In this document: positions 26,659-33,539 of the stretch, piece after piece
Position numbering within the stretch: position 1 is the stretch's first letter
Layout: the number at the start of each line of letters is the position of its first letter
Source of the DNA: Streptomonospora salina
Lineage (GTDB): Bacteria > Actinomycetota > Actinomycetes > Streptosporangiales > Streptosporangiaceae
Direction of reading: 5' to 3'
Assembly (NCBI RefSeq): GCF_014204715.1
Contig: NZ_JACHLY010000001.1
Location: 3,494,501 to 3,558,500, forward strand
Length of the DNA: 64,000 bases
The notes under the pieces: generated by a model
What the model saw: the letters and a program-made list of their open reading frames with translations, nothing else
Database searches by the model: none
Told to the model about the DNA's origin: nothing
Made by a program: the position numbers and the translations under genes

Positions 26659-27516
26659 CTAGTTCAGCACGACCTCTCCGCGCGGTGCGGCGTCGGCCTC
26701 GGGAATCGTCGTCCAGCCCTTCTGACCCGCGGCGGCGCGCCAGCGCTGGTCCTGGTGGGTCACCGATCCGATGCCGTACTCCTTGGCGTTGGCCACCGCC
26801 CACTGCGCCATCGCCCAGCCCAGGTCGCCGGTGGCGTAGGACCCGCCGGGCGGCACCGCGCCGGGGTCGGCGCCGAAGATCCGGGCCATCTCCGCGCGGG
26901 CGCCCTCCAAGTCGGACTCGCCCACCCCGTCGGGCAGCACGCACGACACCGTCGGGCCCGAAGCGCCGGTGAACGCCTCGGCCATCTGCCGCGACACCGG
27001 CTCGTGCTGGTCGTAGGCGAAGCCGTCGGCGCTGCGCTGCACCGCCTGGGCCGCTTCGTAGACCGGCATGTCGTTGTAGTCCGTGATCTCGATCAGCTTG
27101 GCGTAGAAGGCCTCGGAGGCGTAGACGGGGTCTGTCAGCTCGTCGGGTTCGCCCCACTCCTGCGAGGGGCGCTGCTGGAACAACCCGACCGAGTCGCGGT
27201 CGCCGTACTCGATGTTGTAGAACTTCGACTCCTGCCAGACCGTCGCGTAGGCGATGACCACCGCCTCGCGCGGCAGGTCCCGGGCGAAGGCCACGCCGCC
27301 GATGGTCGCGGCGTTGCCGGCCTGGGCGGGATCGAGGGAGTCGGTGTCGCCGTCGGCGGTGAACGTGCAGGCTTCGACGGGGTCGGGTTCGCTGACCTCC
27401 AACGGTTGTACCGAGGTCAGCACGTAGTACCCGCCGGCGAGCAGTGCGCCGCAGATCAGCGTCAACACGACGAGGATCTTGAAGAATGCGGAGACTTTCC
27501 GGGGTTTTCCAGGCAC
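26659..27516 (-). CDS. Membrane-anchored lysozyme-like (transglycosylase-fold) protein
   Basis: 285 residues from GTG 27516; no good ribosome site is visible, and upstream starts (to 27804) would add a low-complexity segment. One N-terminal transmembrane helix ('FFKILVVLTLICGALLAGG') puts the rest outside the cell. The motif 'TVWQESKFYNIEYGDRDSVG' then 'LFQQRPSQEWG' resembles the catalytic Glu and following loop of SLT-type lytic transglycosylases. A C-terminal domain with 'WAMAQWAVANAKEYGI' follows. It probably acts on peptidoglycan. It is divergent from dapD, a diaminopimelate gene, fitting a cell-wall theme. Confidence 0.72.
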   Translation of the reverse strand: MPGKPRKVSAFFKILVVLTLICGALLAGGYYVLTSVQPLEVSEPDPVEACTFTADGDTDSLDPAQAGNAATIGGVAFARDLPREAVVIAYATVWQESKFYNIEYGDRDSVGLFQQRPSQEWGEPDELTDPVYASEAFYAKLIEITDYNDMPVYEAAQAVQRSADGFAYDQHEPVSRQMAEAFTGASGPTVSCVLPDGVGESDLEGARAEMARIFGADPGAVPPGGSYATGDLGWAMAQWAVANAKEYGIGSVTHQDQRWRAAAGQKGWTTIPEADAAPRGEVVLN

Positions 27517-27830
27517 AGGCAGACCGTAGGGGTTGGGGCGCGGGCGGAGCGCGCCTCGGCTGACAGGAGCGGTCTCGCGCGGTATCCGGCCGGGGGAGGC
27601 CGCCGCGCTGATCCGGGAAGGGGATCTGCACGCATAGTAAGGCGTAGCGGAAACCGGAGCCCGACGGCCGCGTGCAGCGGTGGTCCCGGTGCGCTCCGCC
27701 GGGCGCGGCCCCACGAGGCAGGGCGGAACCGGCGGCGCGGCGGGTGGACGGGAAACCGTCCGCACGGCGTTGCGGAGCGCCGCGCGGGCCGGGTTGGGGC
27801 GCACGGCGCCCGGCGGTAGGCTCCGGATCC
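27517..27830. other. Divergent promoter region of the lysozyme-like gene and dapD
   Basis: 314 bases. On the plus strand TAGGCT at 27817-27822 is 8 nt before the dapD ATG. On the minus strand TACTAT (27639-27634) could serve the lysozyme-like gene with a leader of about 110 nt. Nothing else recognised. Confidence 0.4.
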
Positions 27831-28667
27831 ATGACCACCGCGTTCACGAGCCCGCTTCCCGAGGATATCGACACCCTCTGGGAGCGCCGATCCGAACTGA
27901 CCCCCGACCACACCGAAGCGCGCGACGTGATCGTCGGCGCGGTCGACGAGCTGGACACCGGCAAAGCCCGGGTCGCCTTCGTCGACGAGTCCACCGACGA
28001 GGTCGTCGTCGACGAGCGCGCCAAGCGCTCCATCCTGCTGAGCTTCCGCGTCCTGGCGATGGAGGAAGCCGAGGTGGGCGGCTTCCATTACCACGACCGC
28101 ATCCCGCTCAAGACCCGCTTCGACGGCGTGCGCGTGGTACCCGGCGCCGTCGCCCGCTGGGGCTCCTACCTGGCGCCGGGCGTGGTGCTGATGCCCTCCT
28201 TCACCAACTTCGGCGCCTGGGTGGGATCGGGCACCATGGTCGACACCTGGGCGACCGTGGGATCGTGCGCCCAGGTCGGCGAGAACGTGCACCTTTCCGG
28301 CGGCGCCGGCGTCGGCGGCGTCCTGGAACCCCCGCAGGCCTCGCCCGTCGTCATCGAGGACGGCGCTTTCCTCGGTTCGCGCAGCATGGTCGTGGAGGGC
28401 GCCCGGGTGCGCCGCGGCGCCAAACTCGGCGCCGGCACCATCCTGACCTCCTCCACCCGCGTCTTCGACGCCGAGTCCGGCGACGAGTTGCCGCGCGGCG
28501 AGGCGCCCGCGTGGTCGGTGTGCGTCACCGCCAACCGCGTCAAGAGCTTCCCCGGCGGCGACTTCGGTATGCCGTGCCTGCTGGTGCTCAAGCGTCTGGA
28601 AGCCGGTGAGGAGCACGACAAGCTCGCTCTGAACGACCTGCTGCGGGAGCACGGCGTCAACGCCTGA
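27831..28667 (+). CDS. dapD: Tetrahydrodipicolinate N-succinyltransferase DapD
   Basis: 278 residues from ATG 27831; there is no Shine-Dalgarno sequence but a TAnnnT box 8 nt upstream, suggesting a leaderless message. The middle of the protein is a left-handed beta-helix of hexapeptide repeats ('GAWVGSGTMVDTWATVGSCA', 'GENVHLSGGAGVGGVLEP'), and 'RWGSYLAPGVVLMPSFTNFG' matches actinobacterial DapD. It transfers succinyl from succinyl-CoA to L-2-amino-6-ketopimelate. Acts with DapC and DapE. Confidence 0.94.
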   Translation: MTTAFTSPLPEDIDTLWERRSELTPDHTEARDVIVGAVDELDTGKARVAFVDESTDEVVVDERAKRSILLSFRVLAMEEAEVGGFHYHDRIPLKTRFDGVRVVPGAVARWGSYLAPGVVLMPSFTNFGAWVGSGTMVDTWATVGSCAQVGENVHLSGGAGVGGVLEPPQASPVVIEDGAFLGSRSMVVEGARVRRGAKLGAGTILTSSTRVFDAESGDELPRGEAPAWSVCVTANRVKSFPGGDFGMPCLLVLKRLEAGEEHDKLALNDLLREHGVNA

Positions 28668-28692
28668 GCCCGCCGCGGTCCGCCCCCGAGCC

Positions 28693-28721
28693 CGTCCCCG
28701 CCCGGCCGCCGGGCGGGGACG
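28693..28721 (+). terminator. Strong terminator after dapD
   Basis: A perfect 13-bp stem (cgtccccgcccgg / ccgggcggggacg) with a 3-nt loop, 26 nt after the dapD stop. No T-run. Confidence 0.7.
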
Positions 28722-28845
28722 GCTCCGGCGGCACACGGGCGCGGCGCGCACCCGGGGCCCGACTCGGGCGTGCCGCGGACGCCGTGCCCCGACCGGCGCA
28801 GTCCCGACCCGCCACGAGACCCGCCCCGACCCGAAGGCAGCCGAA

Positions 28846-29910
28846 ATGCTGGATCCGACTTCCGACGTCCGCACGCTCACGGCCGACCTCGTCGACACCG
28901 AGTCCGTCAGCGGCGGCGAACGCCCGCTCGCCGACGCCGTCGAGAGCGCCCTGAGCCGACTGCCGCACCTGACCGTCGAGCGCGACGGAGACGCGGTCAT
29001 CGCCCGGACCGAGCTGGGCCGGCAGCGCCGGGTGGTCCTCGCCGGGCACATCGACACCGTGCCCGTCGTCGGCAACGTGCCCTCCCGCACCGAGGACGGG
29101 CGGCTCTACGGCTGCGGCGCCTCCGACATGAAAAGCGGCGTGGCGGTGCAGCTGCGCCTCGCCGCCTCGGTGCCGGAACCGGCGCACGATGCGACCTACG
29201 TGTTCTACGACTGCGAGGAGGTCGACGCCGAGCGCAACGGGCTGCGCCGGCTGGCCCGCAACCGCCCGGAGCGGCTGCTGGGCGACTTCGCGGTACTCCT
29301 GGAGCCCACCGGCGGCGTCATCGAAGGCGGCTGCCAGGGGACCATGCGCGTCGAGGTCATCTCCCGCGGCGAGCGTGCGCACAGCGCCCGGTCCTGGATG
29401 GGGTCCAACGCGATCCACGGCGCCGGGCCCGTCCTGGACGTGCTGCGGGCGTACGCTCCGCGCCGTCCGGTCGTCGACGGCCTGGAGTACCGCGAGGGCC
29501 TCAACGCGGTGTTCGTCGACGGCGGCGTGGCCGGCAACGTCATACCCGACGCGTGCACCGTGACCGTCAACTACCGGTTCGCGCCGGACATGACGCCCGT
29601 GGACGCCGAGCAGCACCTGCGCGACCTGTTCCAGGGATTCGACGTTCGGGTGACCGACTCCGCGGCGCCGGCGCGCCCGGGACTGGACGACCCCGCGGCG
29701 GCCGAGTTCGTCTCGGCCGTGGGCGGCGGCGACGTCCGCGCCAAGCTCGGCTGGACCGACGTCGCGCGGATGGCGGAGCTGGGGGTGCCCGCGGTCAACT
29801 ACGGGCCCGGCGAACCCACGCTGGCCCACACCCGCGACGAGTGGGTCTCGCTGGACGCCGTCGCCGACGCCGAGGCCCGCATGACCGCCTGGCTCACCGG
29901 CGCGGCCTGA
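28846..29910 (+). CDS. dapE: Succinyl-diaminopimelate desuccinylase DapE
   Basis: 354 residues, ATG start. M20 metallopeptidase family: 'LAGHIDTVPVVGN' (zinc His and catalytic Asp), 'GCGASDMKSGVAV' (bridging Asp), 'YDCEEVDAERNGL' (catalytic Glu-Glu) and 'ERAHSARSWMG' in the dimerisation domain. Length and 'NPEPT'-like C-terminal 'NYGPGEPTLAHTRDEWV' match the actinobacterial DapE type. It releases succinate to give LL-diaminopimelate. Part of the dapC-dapD-dapE neighbourhood. Confidence 0.93.
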   Translation: MLDPTSDVRTLTADLVDTESVSGGERPLADAVESALSRLPHLTVERDGDAVIARTELGRQRRVVLAGHIDTVPVVGNVPSRTEDGRLYGCGASDMKSGVAVQLRLAASVPEPAHDATYVFYDCEEVDAERNGLRRLARNRPERLLGDFAVLLEPTGGVIEGGCQGTMRVEVISRGERAHSARSWMGSNAIHGAGPVLDVLRAYAPRRPVVDGLEYREGLNAVFVDGGVAGNVIPDACTVTVNYRFAPDMTPVDAEQHLRDLFQGFDVRVTDSAAPARPGLDDPAAAEFVSAVGGGDVRAKLGWTDVARMAELGVPAVNYGPGEPTLAHTRDEWVSLDAVADAEARMTAWLTGAA

Positions 29911-29992
29911 TCCGCGGCGCGTACGGGTACACGTCCGATTGTGGTCGCGTGCGTGTGGCCTGGGATTCAGCATGCGGCAGCCCGAATCCGGA

Positions 29993-29998
29993 TAGCGT
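29993..29998 (+). promoter_or_regulatory. -10 box for a leaderless LOG-family gene
   Basis: TAGCGT (TAnnnT) is 6 nt before the ATG at 30005; there is no ribosome site upstream. Confidence 0.35.
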
Positions 29999-30004
29999 TG
30001 CGGT

Positions 30005-30823
30005 ATGACGGATTCTCGTAAAACCCGGAGTGCGGGACCGCTCACCTACCGAGGCGACGCGATCCCCGATACGACGACCGACCAGCGCCTCCTGGACCGC
30101 CGCGGTCCGGCCGACTGGGTGCACACCGACCCCTGGCGGGTACTGCGCATCCAGTCCGAGTTCGTCGAAGGCTTCGGCTTGCTCTCGGAGGTCGGCCACG
30201 CGGTCAGCGTCTTCGGATCGGCCCGCACCAAGCCCGGCACCCCCTATTACGAGACCGGCCAGGAGATCGGGACGAAACTGGCCTCGTCCGGCTACGCCGT
30301 GATCACCGGCGGCGGCCCCGGGGTCATGGAGGCGGCCAACCGCGGTGCGCAGAACGCGGGCGGATCCTCGATCGGCCTCGGTATCGAGCTGCCGTTCGAG
30401 CAGAGCCTGAACGACTACATCGACTTCGGCGTCACCTTCCGCTACTTCTTCGTGCGCAAGACGATGTTCGTGAAGTACTCGCAGGCGTTCGTCGTGCTGC
30501 CCGGCGGCTTCGGGACGATGGACGAGCTGTTCGAGGCCATCACCCTGGTGCAGACCGGCAAGGTCACCCGGTTCCCGGTGGTGCTGGTCGGCACCCGGTT
30601 CTGGTCGGGCCTGCGCGACTGGATCCGCGACACCCTCCTCGAAGAGGGGACGATCTCCGAGGGCGACCCGGAGCTGGTGCACCTGACCGACGACCCCGAC
30701 GAAGTCGTCGAGATCATCCGCAAGTCCCACATCGATCTGGCCCGTCGCGAGTTCGAGGCGCAGCGCGTGGCCGACGAGGCGTCCGACCTGCACGCGGCCG
30801 AGGAAGCCTCCGAGTCCTCCTGA
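30005..30823 (+). CDS. LOG-family (TIGR00730) Rossmann-fold protein
   Basis: 272 residues. Nucleotide-binding motifs 'VFGSARTKPG', 'ITGGGPGVMEAANRGA' and 'LPGGFGTMDELFEAIT' (PGGxGTxxE) define the LOG/lysine-decarboxylase-like family. Characterised members hydrolyse cytokinin riboside 5'-monophosphates or other nucleoside monophosphates to the base and ribose 5-phosphate. It occupies the same position after dapE as Rv1205 of M. tuberculosis. A physiological substrate in this organism is not known. Confidence 0.88.
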   Translation: MTDSRKTRSAGPLTYRGDAIPDTTTDQRLLDRRGPADWVHTDPWRVLRIQSEFVEGFGLLSEVGHAVSVFGSARTKPGTPYYETGQEIGTKLASSGYAVITGGGPGVMEAANRGAQNAGGSSIGLGIELPFEQSLNDYIDFGVTFRYFFVRKTMFVKYSQAFVVLPGGFGTMDELFEAITLVQTGKVTRFPVVLVGTRFWSGLRDWIRDTLLEEGTISEGDPELVHLTDDPDEVVEIIRKSHIDLARREFEAQRVADEASDLHAAEEASESS

Positions 30824-30890
30824 CCCCGCAGAACCGCGTTCCCGGCGACCACGGGGTCCGCCCCGGCCGGGGGTTCCCGGGGCCCGGGGG

Positions 30891-31250
30891 TCACGCCAGG
30901 CCGCGGCGGGCCAGGGCAGGGGGCCTGCGGCCGCGGACCGAGGCGACCAGCGCCAGAGCCTGGCGCACCGCTTCCGGATGGGCGGTGGCGAAGACCCGCG
31001 CCCCGAGCCAGGCGTAGACCGATGCCACAGCCACCTCGGCCGCCTCGGCGGCGTGTGCGCCCCCGGCCCCCTCCGGCCCGGAGCCGCTGCCGGAGCCGTC
31101 CGGGGCCGTGCATCGGACGAGGACCGTGCTGCCGCGTTCGGCGCGTTCGCGCACCCGATCGGGGGCGGGGCGGTAACCGAGGTCCTCGGCACCCTCGACG
31201 ATCGCCCCGGGTTCCACCACCCGGCCGTATTCGGTCTCCTCCGGCACCAT
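30891..31250 (-). CDS. Small protein resembling the C-terminal end of dihydropteroate synthase
   Basis: 119 residues from ATG 31250, which has a G-run as ribosome site. The C-terminal 50 residues ('VAVASVYAWLGARVFATAHP', 'VRQALALVASVRGRRPPA') look like the last beta-alpha unit of FolP-type dihydropteroate synthases. The N-terminal part holds a Gly/Ser/Pro linker and no pterin- or pABA-binding loops, so it is not an enzyme. In M. tuberculosis folP2 lies in this neighbourhood but on the other strand. It may be a remnant or a repurposed fragment; moderate confidence that it is expressed. Confidence 0.5.
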   Translation of the reverse strand: MVPEETEYGRVVEPGAIVEGAEDLGYRPAPDRVRERAERGSTVLVRCTAPDGSGSGSGPEGAGGAHAAEAAEVAVASVYAWLGARVFATAHPEAVRQALALVASVRGRRPPALARRGLA

Positions 31251-31360
31251 GGCCCCCCGATCGCTGCGCGGTGTGCTGTCCGGCCGCCCCGCCCGCATGC
31301 CCGGCGCCGGCGGTGTCGGCCGCGGTGGCGCCGTCCGGGCGTGTGGCACCATTGAGGTTA

Positions 31361-31960
31361 ATGTCTCCGATCATCGTCGCCCTGATCGCCCTTGCCGCGG
31401 TGGCCGTGCTCGCCGGCGTGGCGTACGTGGTCATGGGGAAGGGCGGCGAGCTGGCGCGTTTCGAAGCCGACCACCCGCCGTTGGAGCTGCCTTCCGGCCG
31501 GCCGTTGTCCGGTCCCGACGTGAGCCGGGTCCTGCTGCCGCTGGCTCTGTGGGGCTACCACGTGCGCGCGGTCGACGACGTGCTGCGCCGCGTCGTGGGC
31601 GCGCTGTCGGAGCGCGACGCCCGGATCGCCGACCTGGAGCGGCGCTTGGCCGAGGCCGGGCGGCCGGTTCCGCCCGACTCGGCGCCGGGGAGCGGTGCCG
31701 GTGCCGCGGGGGGAGACACCGGGCCCACCGCCGCCTTCCGTGCGGGCTCGCATCCGGGCGCAGGGACCGGCGCCGATCTCCGGGAATCCGGTCGTTCGGG
31801 CCCGAACGCCGGTGCCGCCGGGCCGTCCCGATCCCCCGCCGACTCCTCCGACTCCGCCGGCGCCTTCTCCGGTGCGGACGGTTCCGCCGAGGCCGGAAGC
31901 GCTTCCGGCGGCGGCCGGGAATCCGCAGCGGCCGCGCCGCAGCGGCCGCGCGCGTCATGA
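31361..31960 (+). CDS. DivIVA-domain membrane protein
   Basis: 199 residues from ATG 31361 with GAGG close upstream. An N-terminal transmembrane helix (residues about 4-24) is followed by 'RPLSGPDVSRVLLPLALWGY', then 'AVDDVLRRVVGALSERDARI', the DivIVA-like coiled-coil pattern, and 'ADLERRLAEAG'. The rest is a Gly/Ser/Ala-rich disordered tail. It corresponds in position to Rv1209 of M. tuberculosis. DivIVA-type proteins sense membrane curvature and recruit growth machinery. The stop overlaps the next start (ATGA), so it is translated together with the glycosylase. Confidence 0.8.
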   Translation: MSPIIVALIALAAVAVLAGVAYVVMGKGGELARFEADHPPLELPSGRPLSGPDVSRVLLPLALWGYHVRAVDDVLRRVVGALSERDARIADLERRLAEAGRPVPPDSAPGSGAGAAGGDTGPTAAFRAGSHPGAGTGADLRESGRSGPNAGAAGPSRSPADSSDSAGAFSGADGSAEAGSASGGGRESAAAAPQRPRAS

Positions 31961-32550
31961 GCGTCGACGAAGCGACGGCCCGCCCCGGCCCCGACGGCCG
32001 GCGCCGGTGCCACTGGGCGCTGGGCGACGAGGCGCTGCTGCACTACCACGACACCGAGTGGGGCCTGGAGATCACCGGTGACGGCGCCATGTTCGAACGG
32101 ATCTGCCTGGAGGGCTTCCAAGCGGGCTTGTCGTGGCTGACGGTTCTGCGCAAGCGCCCCGCTCTGCGGGAGGCCTTCGCCGGGTTCGCCCCCGAGGCCG
32201 TGGCCGACTTCGGTGCGGCCGACGTCGAGCGGCTGCTGGGCGACGCCCGCCTGATCCGCAGCAGGGCCAAGATCGAGGCCGTCATCCGCAACGCGCGGGC
32301 GGCACTGGAACTGCCCGGCGGTCTGGCCGCGCTGGTGCGGGGATATGCACCCGAGCGCCACCCGGCGCCCGAACGTGTCACGGACGTTCCCGCCTCCACG
32401 CCCGAGAGCGCCGCGCTGGCCAAGGCGCTCAAGCGGCACGGGTTCTCCTTCGTCGGGCCGACGACCGCATACGCGGCGATGCAGGCGACCGGTGTCGTCG
32501 ACGACCATCTCACCGGGTGCTTCCGCCGGGGGCGGTCGGCGCGTCCCTAG
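31957..32550 (+). CDS. tag: DNA-3-methyladenine glycosylase I
   Basis: 197 residues, 4-nt overlap with the DivIVA gene. Matches Tag: 'RRCHWALGDEALLHYHDTEW' supplies the first zinc ligands (Cys, His) and the conserved Trp, 'FQAGLSWLTVLRKR' is the helix-hairpin region, and 'KRHGFSFVGPTTAYAAMQAT' with 'DHLTGCF' near the end supply the last His and Cys ligands. It excises N3-methyladenine from alkylated DNA. Same order as Rv1209-Rv1210. Confidence 0.94.
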   Translation: MSVDEATARPGPDGRRRCHWALGDEALLHYHDTEWGLEITGDGAMFERICLEGFQAGLSWLTVLRKRPALREAFAGFAPEAVADFGAADVERLLGDARLIRSRAKIEAVIRNARAALELPGGLAALVRGYAPERHPAPERVTDVPASTPESAALAKALKRHGFSFVGPTTAYAAMQATGVVDDHLTGCFRRGRSARP

Positions 32551-32862
32551 CGAGGAGCCGATCACGCCCGCGGGCGTTGTAGGCTCCGGCTACAGGCGGA
32601 TCCGCCGTCCGCGCGCCGCGTCCGCCGACGCGGCGCGCGGCCCGCCGATACGGCGCGGTCCGGTCCGCACCGCACGTCATCCCGTCCCTCTCCGCGGTCC
32701 GCCGCGCGCAGCGGGCGGCGACATGTCCGGCATCGGTATTTTCACCCAGTGTGCTCCACATCACCCCATGTCGGAGGCGGTGTCGGGATCTGTCGCTTAT
32801 TCTCTGTCGCTATAGCCGCGAGCGGACGACGCCTGAGCCCGTACGCTTTGGAGGTCCACGCC
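32551..32862. other. Intergenic region upstream of the anchored-protein/kinase operon
   Basis: 312 bases. A small hairpin (tgtag / ctaca, 32577-32593) follows tag. Two direct copies of tctgtcgct (32789-32797 and 32803-32811) run into TATAGC at 32811-32816, a possible -10. A strong ribosome site at about 32850-32855 serves the leader ORF that follows. Confidence 0.5.
32789..32811. repeat. Direct repeat overlapping a possible -10 box
   Basis: tctgtcgct occurs twice with a 14-nt period, just before TATAGC (32811-32816). A possible activator or repressor site for the kinase operon. Confidence 0.35.
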
Positions 32863-32913
32863 ATGATCACAGCCAACACCCCCGCCCCGGTGCGCCCCGG
32901 GAGCCCGCGGTGA
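32863..32913 (+). CDS. 16-residue leader peptide ORF upstream of the anchored protein
   Basis: ATG 32863 has a strong ribosome site (TTTGGAGGT) 7 nt upstream and encodes a 16-residue Pro-rich peptide (MITANTPAPVRPGSPR). Its TGA overlaps the GTG start of the next gene by 4 nt (GTGA), the usual sign of translational coupling. Whether the peptide itself has a role is unknown; three prolines and a run of Arg/Pro at the end could affect ribosome progress. Confidence 0.4.
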   Translation: MITANTPAPVRPGSPR

Positions 32914-33479
32914 GCGGCCTTTCCAGCGCGGACGCCAAGGGAGACGCCGACGAGAAGGGCGGCTCGCCCGTCCGGCACATCTCGCTGTGGCCGCCGCCGC
33001 GTTCCTCCCGGCACAGCGCCAAGCGCCGCCGGAACCTCGTCCTCGGGCTGGCCGCGGTCCTCGTCGTGGGGTCGGGCGTCGGTTCGGCCGCCGTGTGGGT
33101 GATGCAGCGCGACGGCTCCGCCGGCGGATCGGCCGTGCCGGAGTCGTATGCGGGCACCTGGCGGGGCGAGATGAGCCAGGTGAACGAGAACGGCCGGCAT
33201 GTCGCCGACTGGGGCGCCGAGGTCAAGCTGGAGCGCGGCGAGGAGCGCGGCGTATCGGAGTGGTACACCTTCGACTGCCGCGGCAGCCTCACCCTGACCG
33301 AGCGCTCCGGCGACCGCCTCGCCTTCGACTACGTCGAGACCTACGACCCCGAGGAGCGCTGCGTGGACGAGTCCGACCTCGTTCTGGAACGCGGCGGATC
33401 CGCGGGCACGCTCGACGCCCGCTGGACCGCCGTCTCCCACAACGGCGTCCCGATGACCTCCACGGGGACTCTCCGTTAG
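32910..33479 (+). CDS. Single-pass membrane protein with extracytoplasmic beta domain
   Basis: 189 residues from GTG 32910, chosen because GGGAG lies 7 nt upstream and the leader ORF stop overlaps it. A basic cytoplasmic arm (about 45 residues) precedes one transmembrane helix ('NLVLGLAAVLVVGSGVGSAA'). The outside part begins 'SYAGTWRGEMSQVNENGRHV' and has alternating strands resembling small barrel domains attached to bacterial kinases. Two cysteines ('FDCRGS', 'ERCVDE') may pair. Encoded 60 bp upstream of a Ser/Thr kinase, so it may be its sensor or partner. No named family recognised. Confidence 0.65.
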   Translation: MSGLSSADAKGDADEKGGSPVRHISLWPPPRSSRHSAKRRRNLVLGLAAVLVVGSGVGSAAVWVMQRDGSAGGSAVPESYAGTWRGEMSQVNENGRHVADWGAEVKLERGEERGVSEWYTFDCRGSLTLTERSGDRLAFDYVETYDPEERCVDESDLVLERGGSAGTLDARWTAVSHNGVPMTSTGTLR

Positions 33480-33539
33480 GGTGGTCGCCGCTGAGGTCCG
33501 CGCGCCCGCCGCGCGCGGGACAGGGCCCCTGGAGGGAAT

